This document shows positions 19,961 through 29,261 of a DNA stretch of 64,000 nt, one piece after another. The notes beneath the pieces are model-generated. The model was not told the DNA's origin, searched no databases, and was given only the letters and a program-made list of their open reading frames with translations. This DNA comes from Longimicrobiaceae bacterium. Lineage in GTDB: Bacteria > Gemmatimonadota > Gemmatimonadetes > Longimicrobiales > Longimicrobiaceae. Position 1 is the stretch's first letter; every line of letters begins with the position of its first letter. The translations under genes were made by a program, and so were the position numbers. The DNA lies in the NCBI GenBank assembly GCA_036375715.1, contig DASVBS010000065.1, positions 186,001 through 250,000 on the forward strand. Reading direction: 5' to 3'.

Positions 19961-21712
19961 TCACTTCCCCTCACACGACCCCCATCCCGGATTCTGCAGG
20001 ATCTTGCACTGGCTCAGCTCCACGTCGCGGGGACGGATCGGGTAGCGCAGGCGATAGGCATTCGCCCCGGTAACGCCGTACGCGGAGGGAGAGGTGCGCG
20101 GCACCAGCCTCTTACGCTCCTCGCCGTGCTCGCTGATCACCTCTGACGCCACGCCAAAGCGCTTGAGGTCGAGCCAGCGGTGTCCCTCTCCGCCGAGCTC
20201 CCAGCTCCGCTCACGCAGGATCGCGTCGAGCAGCTCCTGTCCGGAGAGGCCGGAAAGTGGCGGCAGACCCGCGCGCTCGCGCACGGTGTTCAGGTGCTGC
20301 AGCGCTTCGGCGTCCTCGCCCAGCCGCGCGTGCGACTCCGCCCGCCGCAGCAGCGCGTCCGCGTAGCGGAAGACGATCCAGTTGTTGTTGTCCCGGCCGG
20401 GCTGCGGCATGTGCTCCACCCAGCGCCACTTGATGAAGTACGGGATGCAATTCTCCCGGACCTCTCCGGTCTGTGGATCGCGCACCCGCGGAATGTTCAG
20501 CTCGGGGTACTGGGTGTTCGGCCCACCGAGCGTGATATCCTCCGTCTCGCGCAGCCGGTCCTCGACCCCGAGCACGCCGCTGATGCCGCTGGAGGGGCAG
20601 AACATCCCGTAGCCACCCTCGTAGCGCAGATCACGCGGCTCGGCCGGCGCGTCCGGGTCCGAACCCACGAAGCTGAGGATGTGGTTCTGCGTGGGGTTAT
20701 AGGAGCCGTTCCCGGAGGCCCCGTACACGGCGATGGTCTGGGGATCTCCAGCGTTTCCGCCGGCGGCGGAGTTGAGCGGCGCCATTGCTGGCACGAGGTT
20801 CTGTCGCAGCGAGCCGTTCTCGGAGGCCACCGAGTACTGGATCTCCAGGATCGACTCGATGTTGTTCTTGTTCGCCGGGTTGAAGATTTCGCGGTAGGCG
20901 TTGTTCTCACCGCTGCCGGAGGTGATCAGCGCATACCCATCGCCCTCGAGGCTCTCGAACTCCGCCAGCGCCGCCCGCTGCGCCGCCGGATCGGGGTTGA
21001 GCTGGTAGGTCGCTCCGAGCAGGAAGGCCGCCGCGCCACGGGTAATCCGGCCACTGTTGGCGCCGGTTGCGCCGGCGGATCCGCGCACGGGAAGCGCCGC
21101 TTTCGCCTCGGTGAGGTCGGCGATGATCTGATCGTACACCTGCTGCACCGTTGCGCGCTCCAGCTCGAAGGCCTGGTTGGGGTTGGTGATCTCCTCCAGG
21201 ATGAGCGGCACGGCGAGGTTGTCCGGCTCCCAGCTCTCGGCCAGCCCGAAGAGCTGGATCGCCTGCCAGAACGCCAGCGAGCGGATGAACTTGGCCTCCG
21301 CCACAATGCGCGCCTTCTGCGCCTGATCCTCGAACTCCACATCATCGATCCGGGTCAGGATCACGTTGGCGGAGAAGATCGCGTCGAAGATGGCGGTGTA
21401 CTGTCCGGCCACCGTGGCGTCATTGGTGGCCTCCAGGAACTCGTCGAGCTGGAAGGTGAAGCCCGGCACGTTGATGTTGAACTGCAGGGTCACGTCCTCG
21501 CCCCGCAGGTCGACCAGCTCGCGCCAGTCCCAGTCATAGAGATTTGCCATCTGCGAGTACAGCCCCGAAACCGCCTGCTCCATCTGCCCGGGCGTCTGGA
21601 AATAGGTTTCCGAGCTGGCGAAGGTCGCCGGGTCGGGGGATAGGAAGTCGTCACAGGCTCCCAGAGAGACCACGATCCCGCCCGTGAACAATATGCTCAG
21701 CAATCGCCTCAT
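19961..21712 (-). CDS. SusD/RagB family outer-membrane glycan-binding lipoprotein
   Basis: 583 residues. The lipobox LGACDD puts the lipidated Cys at about 20. The TPR-rich SusD fold is recognisable from the N-terminal DDFLSPDPATF and FQTPGQMEQAVSGLYSQM, and from the C-terminal LLDAILRERSWELGGEGHRWLDLKRFG block. SusD sits as a lid on SusC and captures substrates at the cell surface. It is 98 nt downstream of susC on the same strand, the standard pair order. GAGGA lies 9 nt before the ATG. Confidence 0.95.
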   Translation of the reverse strand: MRRLLSILFTGGIVVSLGACDDFLSPDPATFASSETYFQTPGQMEQAVSGLYSQMANLYDWDWRELVDLRGEDVTLQFNINVPGFTFQLDEFLEATNDATVAGQYTAIFDAIFSANVILTRIDDVEFEDQAQKARIVAEAKFIRSLAFWQAIQLFGLAESWEPDNLAVPLILEEITNPNQAFELERATVQQVYDQIIADLTEAKAALPVRGSAGATGANSGRITRGAAAFLLGATYQLNPDPAAQRAALAEFESLEGDGYALITSGSGENNAYREIFNPANKNNIESILEIQYSVASENGSLRQNLVPAMAPLNSAAGGNAGDPQTIAVYGASGNGSYNPTQNHILSFVGSDPDAPAEPRDLRYEGGYGMFCPSSGISGVLGVEDRLRETEDITLGGPNTQYPELNIPRVRDPQTGEVRENCIPYFIKWRWVEHMPQPGRDNNNWIVFRYADALLRRAESHARLGEDAEALQHLNTVRERAGLPPLSGLSGQELLDAILRERSWELGGEGHRWLDLKRFGVASEVISEHGEERKRLVPRTSPSAYGVTGANAYRLRYPIRPRDVELSQCKILQNPGWGSCEGK

Positions 21713-21810
21713 TCTTGGATCCTCGTCTCGTAGGTCGATGGCGGCAGACGGTGGCCGTCAGGCGTTGCGTTCCCGCTCTGCCGCCGTGCTGTAGGAGAAG
21801 GCGTTCCCCG

Positions 21811-24800
21811 CTATAGCCCCAGATCGATGCCGATGGTGAAGACCCGAGGCAGCGGGTAGCTGAAGTTGTCCACGCCCGGAGTCAGGTTCGGCGCGTTGGG
21901 CGATCCCCCCGCCGAAAGCAGCTGGTTCGACTCCGTCTGCGGGTTCCCCCTGAACGAGGAGAAGATGTAGGGGTTCTGCATGCTGACGTTCAGACGCGCA
22001 CGCCGGGCGTTGAGGATCCAGTTCTCCGGCAGGTTCCAGCCCAGCGTGATGTTGCGGATCCAGACGAAATCCGCGTCCTCCACCCAGCGATTGCTCACGT
22101 CGCGGAACATGCGGCGGCCGGTGGTGGACGAGTTGCCCGCTGCCGGGGTGAAGCCGTCGCCCGTGCTGTCGGGCGAGATCCACATGTTCTCGACGTACTT
22201 CTTGGTGACGTTGAACGGACCGTCGATGTTCTCGATGGTGGCGAGGTTGCGGTTGAGCCGCTGCCCGCCGACCGCACCGTCGACGGTCACGCGCAGGTCA
22301 AACGGACCCCAGCGAGCGGTGTTGGTCATCCCCCACGTGAAGTCCGGGTAGGGGCTGCCGATGACCTCGAAATCCTCCGTCTGCCGGATGATCCCGTCGC
22401 CGTTGACGTCCTTGAACATCGGGTCGCCCTCCACCGCGCCCGCGAACTTGGCAACGTTCGGGTTCGCGATGTCCTCGGCGCTGTACACGCCGATGATGCG
22501 GTAGCCGTAGAAGAGGCCGACCGGTCCGCCCACTACGGTGATGTGGGTGTTCGCTCCCTCCATGCTGGTACCGGTGCGCAGCGTATCGCTCGCGCCCAGG
22601 TCCAGCGCCTTGTTGCGGTTCACGGAGAGGTTGAAGTTCGTCTGCCAGTTGAACCGCCCGTTGTCGACGTTGACCGTGTTCAGGCCGATCTCGAAGCCCC
22701 GGTTCTGGATCGACCCCTGGTTGGCGACCACGGAGCCGAAGCCGGAGGCGACGGGCAGCTCCAGCGACAGCAGCAGGTTGTCGGTGCGCCGCTGGTAGAC
22801 GTCGGCTACCAGACCCACGCGCCCGGAGAAAAGGGTCGCGTCGAGGCCCACGTTGACCTCGCGGGAGCGTTCCCACCCCAGATCCGGGTTCTGCAGGGTG
22901 CTCAGCACGCGCCCCGGAGCAACGTTGCCGTTGAAGACGTAGTCCGACCGGTTGACTACGCCGAGCGACGGATAGTTACCGATCTGGTTGTTTCCGGTGA
23001 GTCCGTAGGAGATGCGGAGCTTAGCAGCATCCACCCAGGTCACATCGCGCATGAACGGCTCTTCCGACAGTGTCCAGGCGAACGCCGCGGACGGGAAGGT
23101 GCCCCACCGGTTGTCCGCGCCGAAGCGGGAGGATCCATCCGCGCGGAGGGTCGCGGTCAACGCGTAGCGATCGAGCAGCGTGTAGTTCAGACGCCCGATG
23201 ACCGACGCCATCGACCACTCCGATTCGCTGGTGCTCCCGGTGATCGTCTCGGCTGCGTTCAGGGTCTGGATGTCGTCGTCGGGGAAGCGCTGACCGTTGA
23301 AGTTCGCGCCTGTGTCCGACTCCCTCTGGACGGTGAAGCCACCCAGGAGCTGAAGCCGATTCGACTCGTTGAGATCGCGATCGATGGTGATCGTGTTCTC
23401 GTTGAGCAGGCTCAGGTAGGTCCCCGTGTTGTAGCCGCCGCTGGGGATCGAGGGGCCGCTCGCGCCCCAGATGGTAGACGGCCGGAAGGTCTGGACGTCG
23501 GTGTCGGCCCAGTCGACGTTGGCGCTGGTGCGCAGCTGCACGCCGTCGAAGATCTCGTAGTTCAGGTACGTGCTGGCGAGAGTCCGCAGCGTCCTGCGGT
23601 CGTTCACCTGCTCCTTCAGCACGATGATCGGGTTCGGCTGTGTCTTGCCCGACACCCATCCCCACACCAGCGGCTGCAGGTTGCCGTTCTCGTCGTACGG
23701 CGATTCGGTGGGCCAGACGTGCTGCGTGGAGCCGAAGCCTCCAGACCGAGCGTTTCCGCCTTCCTCGGCCAGATGCCGGATGCTATAGCTGGGAGCGAGG
23801 TTGAGGCCGAGGGTCAGCCGATCGGTCAGGTTGGTCTCGAGGTTCGCACGCAGGCTGTAGCGTTGGTATCCGGAGTTCAGGAGGATGCCCGTCTGGTTGT
23901 AGTAACCGCCGGAGAAGTAGGAGCGAATGCGACCGGTGCCCCCGCTCACCGCCACGTTGAACTCCTGCGTGGGGGCGGTCTGGAGCACTTCCTTGAACCA
24001 GTTGGTCCCCTCACCCCACTGCGACGGGTTCTGCCACTCCTCGGGCATCTCGCTGAGCGGGCGCCCCGGGTTGAGCTGCCGCCACCGGCGGTTCATGAAG
24101 GTGGCGAACTCGGTAGCGTTGGCGAGCTCCGGGAACCGCTCCATGTCGGCGGTCTGCCAGCCGGTGTAGGCGTTGATATCCACCTGCAGCCCCTGGTTGG
24201 CCGCACCCTTCTTGGTGGTGATGAGCACCACCCCGTTCGCCGCGCGCGACCCGTAGATCGCCGCCGCGGAAGCGTCCTTCAGCACCGTGATCGACTCGAT
24301 GTCCTGCATCGGGATGTCGTTCAGGGGATTCCGCATGTTGAAGGAGTTCTGCCCCTGAGCGGACTCCGGGCTGATGGGCACGCCGTCGACCACGTACAAC
24401 GGGCTACCGCCAGCGCCGATGGCCGACACGCCGCGCACCTTGATGTTCGCTCCGGCCCCGGGCGCTCCGGTGTGGGTGGCCACCTGGACGCCGGGGATCT
24501 GGGCCGCCAACGCCTGCGTTGCACCGGCCACCGGCAGGTTCTCGATGTTCTCCCGCCGCACCGACGCGACCGCGCCCGTCACGTCTTCAGTGCGAGCGGT
24601 CCCGTAACCGACCGCAACCACCCCTTCGAGCTCGACCGCCGAGGCGGTGAGCTGGAAATTGGCAGTAGCGGTCTGACCGGCCGTGACGGTGACTTCCTGG
24701 GTCTGCTCGGAGTACCCGATCACGCTCACCCGAACCGTGTAAGTGCCTGCCGGAACCGCCGCGATGGTGTAGCGCCCGTCAGCGTCCGTGATGGCACCGT

Positions 24801-24960
24801 ACCCGTCCGCCGCGACCGCCGCCCCCGAGAGCGGGGCGCCGTCGCTGGCCGTCACCCTACCGGCGATCTGTCCCGTCGCTTGCCCCTGCGCCTCCCCGGC
24901 TGACCATGCCAGGAGCGCCAATGCGACCAGGCAGGTCAACAGTAATTCGATTCGTTCCAT
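21811..24960 (-). CDS. SusC/RagA family TonB-dependent outer-membrane transporter
   Basis: 1049 residues from the ATG at 24960, which has GGAGGAG 4 nt upstream; longer in-frame starts lack this. Order: signal peptide (ending near SAGEAQG), a carboxypeptidase-D regulatory-like domain (TGQIAGRVTASDGAPLSGAA), a TonB-box-like VVAVGYGTARTEDVTGAV, the plug domain with the LPVAGATQALAAQIPGVQV and DASAAAIYGSRAANGVVLITTKKG blocks, then the 22-strand barrel ending RVFTIGIDLGL. It imports oligosaccharides or glycosides using TonB energy. It precedes susD and follows the haem dehydrogenase gene on the same strand. Confidence 0.96.
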   Translation of the reverse strand: MERIELLLTCLVALALLAWSAGEAQGQATGQIAGRVTASDGAPLSGAAVAADGYGAITDADGRYTIAAVPAGTYTVRVSVIGYSEQTQEVTVTAGQTATANFQLTASAVELEGVVAVGYGTARTEDVTGAVASVRRENIENLPVAGATQALAAQIPGVQVATHTGAPGAGANIKVRGVSAIGAGGSPLYVVDGVPISPESAQGQNSFNMRNPLNDIPMQDIESITVLKDASAAAIYGSRAANGVVLITTKKGAANQGLQVDINAYTGWQTADMERFPELANATEFATFMNRRWRQLNPGRPLSEMPEEWQNPSQWGEGTNWFKEVLQTAPTQEFNVAVSGGTGRIRSYFSGGYYNQTGILLNSGYQRYSLRANLETNLTDRLTLGLNLAPSYSIRHLAEEGGNARSGGFGSTQHVWPTESPYDENGNLQPLVWGWVSGKTQPNPIIVLKEQVNDRRTLRTLASTYLNYEIFDGVQLRTSANVDWADTDVQTFRPSTIWGASGPSIPSGGYNTGTYLSLLNENTITIDRDLNESNRLQLLGGFTVQRESDTGANFNGQRFPDDDIQTLNAAETITGSTSESEWSMASVIGRLNYTLLDRYALTATLRADGSSRFGADNRWGTFPSAAFAWTLSEEPFMRDVTWVDAAKLRISYGLTGNNQIGNYPSLGVVNRSDYVFNGNVAPGRVLSTLQNPDLGWERSREVNVGLDATLFSGRVGLVADVYQRRTDNLLLSLELPVASGFGSVVANQGSIQNRGFEIGLNTVNVDNGRFNWQTNFNLSVNRNKALDLGASDTLRTGTSMEGANTHITVVGGPVGLFYGYRIIGVYSAEDIANPNVAKFAGAVEGDPMFKDVNGDGIIRQTEDFEVIGSPYPDFTWGMTNTARWGPFDLRVTVDGAVGGQRLNRNLATIENIDGPFNVTKKYVENMWISPDSTGDGFTPAAGNSSTTGRRMFRDVSNRWVEDADFVWIRNITLGWNLPENWILNARRARLNVSMQNPYIFSSFRGNPQTESNQLLSAGGSPNAPNLTPGVDNFSYPLPRVFTIGIDLGL

Positions 24961-25200
24961 GTACTCCTCCGAATCTGGACGTGAGAGAGATGCGCACCCT
25001 CGCCGCCCACCGACGCTGCCGGCGCGTGACAGCTCCGGTGAACGAGCTCGGCGGCTCCGGCACCCGTCGTTGGACGCCCCCAACAGGCGGGCTCCTGCAC
25101 TTTATGTCCGCTTACTGCTGTGTGGCGGGCATCGTGTTTGATGGACGGTGGCGGGCCCAGGATGACCCGGACCCGCCACTCGGCCGTCAGCTTCGACGCA

Positions 25201-28191
25201 TCAGCGGCTCACGCCCAGCCGCGTCAGCGCCGAGTCGGGAATGGCGGATGGCCCCGCCTCGAGCAGCAGGAACAGGTCGCGTCGCTGTGCGCCATTGAGC
25301 TGGTTGAGTAGGCCTTCAGGCATCGGCGATTTCTCCGACCGCCGACGGGACACGATCTCCGATTTCGGAATGCTGACCTGCTGGGTCGTCCCCGGAATCT
25401 GCACCACCACCGTGGTCGCGTCCTCCCGGTAGATCGTTCCGCTCACCGTCTGCCCGTTCCTCCGGGTGATCTCCTCCACCTGCCAGAGATCGGACACCGT
25501 CTCGTTCGGGAAGACCACCGCGCGCACCAGGTCGCGGCGGCTGAATCGCTGGTTGACGGTGGTGAGGTCGGGGCCGAACTCGCGCCCGATGGGACCGAAG
25601 GTGTGGCAGCTCGTGCAGAGCGCCTGCTCGAACGCTGCCACTCCACCCGCCGGGTCGCCCTCGCGAATGTTCGGGTTGTAGACCAGCTCCTCGAATAGCT
25701 CCTCCTCGGAGATGCTCACGTTGCCGAATCCCCGCGCGCTCTGCGCCGCGGCCATCTGCGGCTGTGCGGCCTCGATGCGGGCGGCGAGCTCCTCCCGCTC
25801 ATCGGGCGGTACGTAGGCGAGGAAATCGTCGCGGATGCGGTTGATGGAGCCGGCGAAGCTGGCCCCTCCGCGCCAATCCTCGCGATAGACCTTCTCCAGC
25901 CAGCTGGCCATCCGCTCGATCGACTGCGCGTCCCACCCCTCCTCGACCGCGCTCAGCATCTCCGCATAGTGGATCTGCTGCTCGCGACCATTGGCCGGGT
26001 TGTCGAGCTCCGCCGTGAGCTTCTCAATGGTTCCGGGCACCTGCCAGTAGGCCAGCACCCGCGCGATCTCGCGGTTCAGCAGGGAATCGGCGGCGGGGAA
26101 GCGCCCCAGCAGCAGGTCGCCGATCTGCATCTGCACACTTCCCTCCCCGCCTCCGCGGCGTCCACCACCGCTGGCGGCCGGTTCCACGCCGGGCGGGGGC
26201 AGCGCGCCGACCCCTGCCCTGGACGGCGCCGCGGAATAGTTGCGAACGCCGTGATCCTTCAGCGTCGTGCGCTCGATGAGCCGCACGAGGTCGAGCAGCG
26301 CGTCCTCGGCCGGGTTCTGCCGCAGCAGCTCCAGCTCGCGTCGGGCCAGACGCGTCACCTTCCAGACGTCGGCATCGTCGAGGATCTCGACGTAGGCCAG
26401 CAGCGCCTCGGTTGCCTGCGGATACTGGTCGAGCGCGAACGCCGCTTCCGCCCACTGGTTGGGATCGATCGCCTGGAGCAGCTGGCGACCTGCGTAACGG
26501 ACGAAGCGGTCCTGGCTGCCCAGGAGCGGAAAGACGTCCTGCACCGGATCCAGCGGCGCCTCTACCAGCGGGTTCACCCCGCTGCGCAGGAGCGCCTCGG
26601 CCGCGCGGCGCTGGACGAACGGGTCATTGTCACGCAACTGGGCGACGAGGAGGCGGCGCGCCGACTGGCTGCTCTTCATGCCCAGGTAGTAGGCGGCGGC
26701 AGCGCGGACCTCCCACGCGGAATCCTGCGTCAGGGGCCCCAGGGTATTCTCGTCCATCCCCGGCCCGAAGACCTGCAGGAGCTCCATGGCGCGCACCCGC
26801 CGCTCGGGCGCCGCGGAGGTGTTGCGAACTTCCGCGGTGAGCGCTTGCTGCCACTCCGCGTCGCCCATCCGCTCCTTGATTTCGCGCGCCGTCTGGCGGC
26901 TGAACGCCGAGCGCGGCTGCGGCAGGGTGAGGACGCTATCCAGCGGAGTATTCGCCGCGGGGCGCCCCATCGCTTCGTTGCCACGATAGACCACCCGGTA
27001 GATGCCGCCCGAGGTGTTCCGGCCGCCCAGCGAGAAGTAGACGTTGCCGTCCGGCCCCACTTCCACGTCGGTCACGTTGAGGGGCTCGCCGTAGACGAAG
27101 TTGCTGCTCTCGGAGCGGTAGCTTGCGCCCTCCTTGGTGATGCGGCTGCCGACGATGCGGCCGCGGGACCAGTCCGCCTGCAGGACCATGTCCCAGTATT
27201 CGGCAGGGTAGGCGTACGAGTTGTAGATGGTGACGCCGGTGGGCGAGCCGCGTCCCTGCCCTTCGACCGCCGGCGGGTGGTCGAAGAAGTACTCCGGGTG
27301 GACGTGGGAGCCCTCGCGATACCCGAAGTCGCCGCCCGGGACCACGTGGATCGTCCGAGTGGGGCGGTACCAGGGAGCATCACGATGCCACTCCATGTCG
27401 GAGTCGAAGGTGAACAGCTCCCCCATCAGATTGAAGGCCCCGTCGTACTGGTTGCGGAAGCCCATGGCGAACAGCTCCCACTGATCGCGTCGCGCACCGC
27501 CCTGCCCGAACCCGCGGCCGTCCTGGGGAGTTGGGCGCGCGTGCCGGGCCAGATCACGCCGCATGAAGTTGCCCCCGGGTCCGCCCGTGTAGGCCGAGCC
27601 GAAGCCGCGCGCGTCGTCGCGGCCGAGCAGGCTGCCATTTTCCCACTCGCGAACCGGCGACAGAGGTGACGGGGTGCCGTAGATGTACGAGAAGTTGCCC
27701 TGCGCCCAGTAGAGATAGCCGTCGGGCCCGAAGAAGACGGCGTGCGGTCCGTGCTCCTGGATGTCGCCGGTGGACAGCTCGATCAGCTGGGCGGAATCGC
27801 CCACGCCGTCCCGGTTCGCATCCGGCACCCGGAAGAGGCCGGTGCCCCGCCGCGAGCGCCCGGCCACGATGAGATCGGGTCCATCGAAGACGAGGCCCTG
27901 ACTGGCGATTACCATGGAAGAGTCGGTGAAGGCCCGCTCCGCGTCGATCACGCCGTCGCCGTTGTTGTCCAGCAGCGTGACGATCGGTCCGTTCTCGCGT
28001 GCGACGACCAGCCGACCCTCACTGTCGAAGGTGATGGCCACGACCGTGCCCGCCTTGACGGGCGCGTACACCTCCTCGACGGCAAAGCCCTCGGGAACGG
28101 TGAACTCCACCTCGTCCTGCGGCGGGAGCTGGCGGAACGCGAGGGCGGCCACGCCGAGAAGGGGTAACAGGATGATCGCGAGCCGCTTCAT
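25201..28191 (-). CDS. PVC-type secreted dehydrogenase: beta-propeller, HEAT repeats, C-terminal cytochrome c
   Basis: 996 residues from the ATG at 28191, which opens a signal peptide (MKRLAIILLPLLGVAALAF). Residues 30-370 form a sugar-dehydrogenase-like beta-propeller (VVAITFDSEGRLVVARENG, FFGPDGYLYWAQGN). Residues 430-760 contain HEAT-like repeats. The C-terminus has one haem motif, CTSCH at 859-863, followed by the planctomycete-type haem-domain pattern (EFGPDLTTVNQRFSRRDLV). The architecture suggests periplasmic oxidation of a carbohydrate with electrons passed to the attached haem. It lies between DUF1080 and SusC, all on one strand. A paralogue with a cupredoxin instead of haem is at 40591-44028. 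Confidence 0.88.
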   Translation of the reverse strand: MKRLAIILLPLLGVAALAFRQLPPQDEVEFTVPEGFAVEEVYAPVKAGTVVAITFDSEGRLVVARENGPIVTLLDNNGDGVIDAERAFTDSSMVIASQGLVFDGPDLIVAGRSRRGTGLFRVPDANRDGVGDSAQLIELSTGDIQEHGPHAVFFGPDGYLYWAQGNFSYIYGTPSPLSPVREWENGSLLGRDDARGFGSAYTGGPGGNFMRRDLARHARPTPQDGRGFGQGGARRDQWELFAMGFRNQYDGAFNLMGELFTFDSDMEWHRDAPWYRPTRTIHVVPGGDFGYREGSHVHPEYFFDHPPAVEGQGRGSPTGVTIYNSYAYPAEYWDMVLQADWSRGRIVGSRITKEGASYRSESSNFVYGEPLNVTDVEVGPDGNVYFSLGGRNTSGGIYRVVYRGNEAMGRPAANTPLDSVLTLPQPRSAFSRQTAREIKERMGDAEWQQALTAEVRNTSAAPERRVRAMELLQVFGPGMDENTLGPLTQDSAWEVRAAAAYYLGMKSSQSARRLLVAQLRDNDPFVQRRAAEALLRSGVNPLVEAPLDPVQDVFPLLGSQDRFVRYAGRQLLQAIDPNQWAEAAFALDQYPQATEALLAYVEILDDADVWKVTRLARRELELLRQNPAEDALLDLVRLIERTTLKDHGVRNYSAAPSRAGVGALPPPGVEPAASGGGRRGGGEGSVQMQIGDLLLGRFPAADSLLNREIARVLAYWQVPGTIEKLTAELDNPANGREQQIHYAEMLSAVEEGWDAQSIERMASWLEKVYREDWRGGASFAGSINRIRDDFLAYVPPDEREELAARIEAAQPQMAAAQSARGFGNVSISEEELFEELVYNPNIREGDPAGGVAAFEQALCTSCHTFGPIGREFGPDLTTVNQRFSRRDLVRAVVFPNETVSDLWQVEEITRRNGQTVSGTIYREDATTVVVQIPGTTQQVSIPKSEIVSRRRSEKSPMPEGLLNQLNGAQRRDLFLLLEAGPSAIPDSALTRLGVSR

Positions 28192-28281
28192 TTGATGATC
28201 GCTTTCCGATGGTGATGTCGGTGCCGTTCGCCCGCTCCGCACTCGACGTCGACACGCGTCGGAGCGCGGAAGCTCAGCGGA

Positions 28282-29007
28282 TTACGGCAACCGGGTGAGC
28301 GTGATGTTCTTGAACTCCACCTTCATCGGTGGCCCCGTGTGGATCTGCAGGGCGAGGACACCCGACATGCTGCGCTCCTCGACCTGGTTGTCCAGCACGT
28401 CCACGGTGACCCGACCGTTCACCTTGTGAACCAGGTGGTTGCCGATGGCGGTGATCTCGTAGGTATTCCAGTCCGACATGTCGATGGCCTTGCCGAGCGC
28501 CTCGGGATCGCCCACCGAGCCCACCACGTTGAAGCGGCCGTCCGGCTCGATCACGACCTTCTGACCACGGGTCGCGATGATGCCGCGGCCACGCTCCTCG
28601 TAGAGCATACCCGTGTAGCGATTAGCGGCGTCCATGTCGGCCTGGTAGCCGCCCGCCGACCAGCCTTCCAGGATTCGGCTACGGTACTGGATTCCGGAAT
28701 TACCGCCCGTGAGGCGGAAATCGACGCGGAGGGTGAAGTTCTCGACCGGCTCGCCGTCCCAGACGATGAAAGTATTCTGGGTGAGGGGGTTTTCGGCGGT
28801 GGTCTCTCCTACGATGGCGCCGTTCTCCACGCGCCAGTAGCGCGGATCCCCATTCCAGCCGCTCAGATCGCGGCCATTGAAAAGGGATTGTGCCAGACCA
28901 ACTGGCTGCGATCCGTCCCCGGCCGGTGCGGGGCCGCCGGCACAGCCGGCGAGGAGAGCGACGAGGAGGAGCGAGCTTCCAAACAGGGGTGCGAAACGAT
29001 GTTGCAA
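28282..29007 (-). CDS. DUF1080 lipoprotein, probable 3-keto-glycoside hydrolase
   Basis: 241 residues from a TTG at 29007 with GAGGTGA 5 nt upstream. An ATG at 29046 lies inside the putative operator and would put 13 extra residues before the signal peptide, so I reject it. Lipobox LLAGCAGG. The DUF1080 jelly roll is clear: SLFNGRDLSGWNG, GGNSGIQYRSR, GYQADMD, SDWNTYEITAIGNHLVHKVNG. Characterised DUF1080 proteins cleave 3-keto-disaccharides or 3-keto-glycosides. It is the first gene of the run DUF1080, dehydrogenase, SusC, SusD and carries a putative SorC-type operator. Confidence 0.88.
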   Translation of the reverse strand: MQHRFAPLFGSSLLLVALLAGCAGGPAPAGDGSQPVGLAQSLFNGRDLSGWNGDPRYWRVENGAIVGETTAENPLTQNTFIVWDGEPVENFTLRVDFRLTGGNSGIQYRSRILEGWSAGGYQADMDAANRYTGMLYEERGRGIIATRGQKVVIEPDGRFNVVGSVGDPEALGKAIDMSDWNTYEITAIGNHLVHKVNGRVTVDVLDNQVEERSMSGVLALQIHTGPPMKVEFKNITLTRLP

Positions 29008-29039
29008 GGCGATCACCTCAGGCTGGGGGTGAGCCAATC

Positions 29040-29071
29040 TGCACATCTGTTCATTTATCGTCGCACGTTCA
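29040..29071 (-). promoter_or_regulatory. putative SorC-family operator before DUF1080 (site A)
   Basis: Minus strand: TGAACG (29066-29071), 12 nt, then the near-palindrome TGAACA-GA-TGTGCA (29040-29053). Site B before the FAD oxidase (35165-35196) has the same order and the same 12-nt spacing. It ends 32 nt before the TTG start. Confidence 0.5.
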
Positions 29072-29121
29072 TCTATGGATGTGCGGCGAACGGGCGGCTG
29101 TCAAGCTTCTTGATGCTGAAC

Positions 29122-29260
29122 GAGAAGCTACGAGCTAGAAGCTAGAAGGACGACTGGCCTTTGTGACAATCTGGGGCCGCATTCAGCCGAGTCGCCACCG
29201 CCCCGCAGGGAAGCCCGAAGCAGAGAATTCTAGCTTCTAGCTTCCAGCTCCTAGCTTCTC
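29122..29260. repeat. inverted repeat built from CTAGAAG words, second copy
   Basis: Arms 29122-29147 and 29235-29260 are complementary at 24 of 26 positions and use the same AGCTAGAA/AGCTAGGA words as the element at 19686-19953. The sequence between the arms is unrelated to that copy. The right arm ends one base before the stop of the creatininase-family gene. Confidence 0.85.
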
Positions 29261-29261
29261 A

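Noticed and set aside
22543-24903. 786-residue plus-strand frame opposite susC
   Set aside because: Antisense to a clear TonB-dependent transporter; no domain, signal or ribosome binding site of its own.
25969-27669. 566-residue plus-strand frame opposite the haem dehydrogenase
   Set aside because: Same antisense artefact; translation has no recognisable fold.
29008-29046. ATG at 29046 as the start of the DUF1080 gene
   Set aside because: It lies inside the operator-like sequence and has no ribosome binding site; the TTG at 29007 has GAGGTGA and places the signal peptide correctly.
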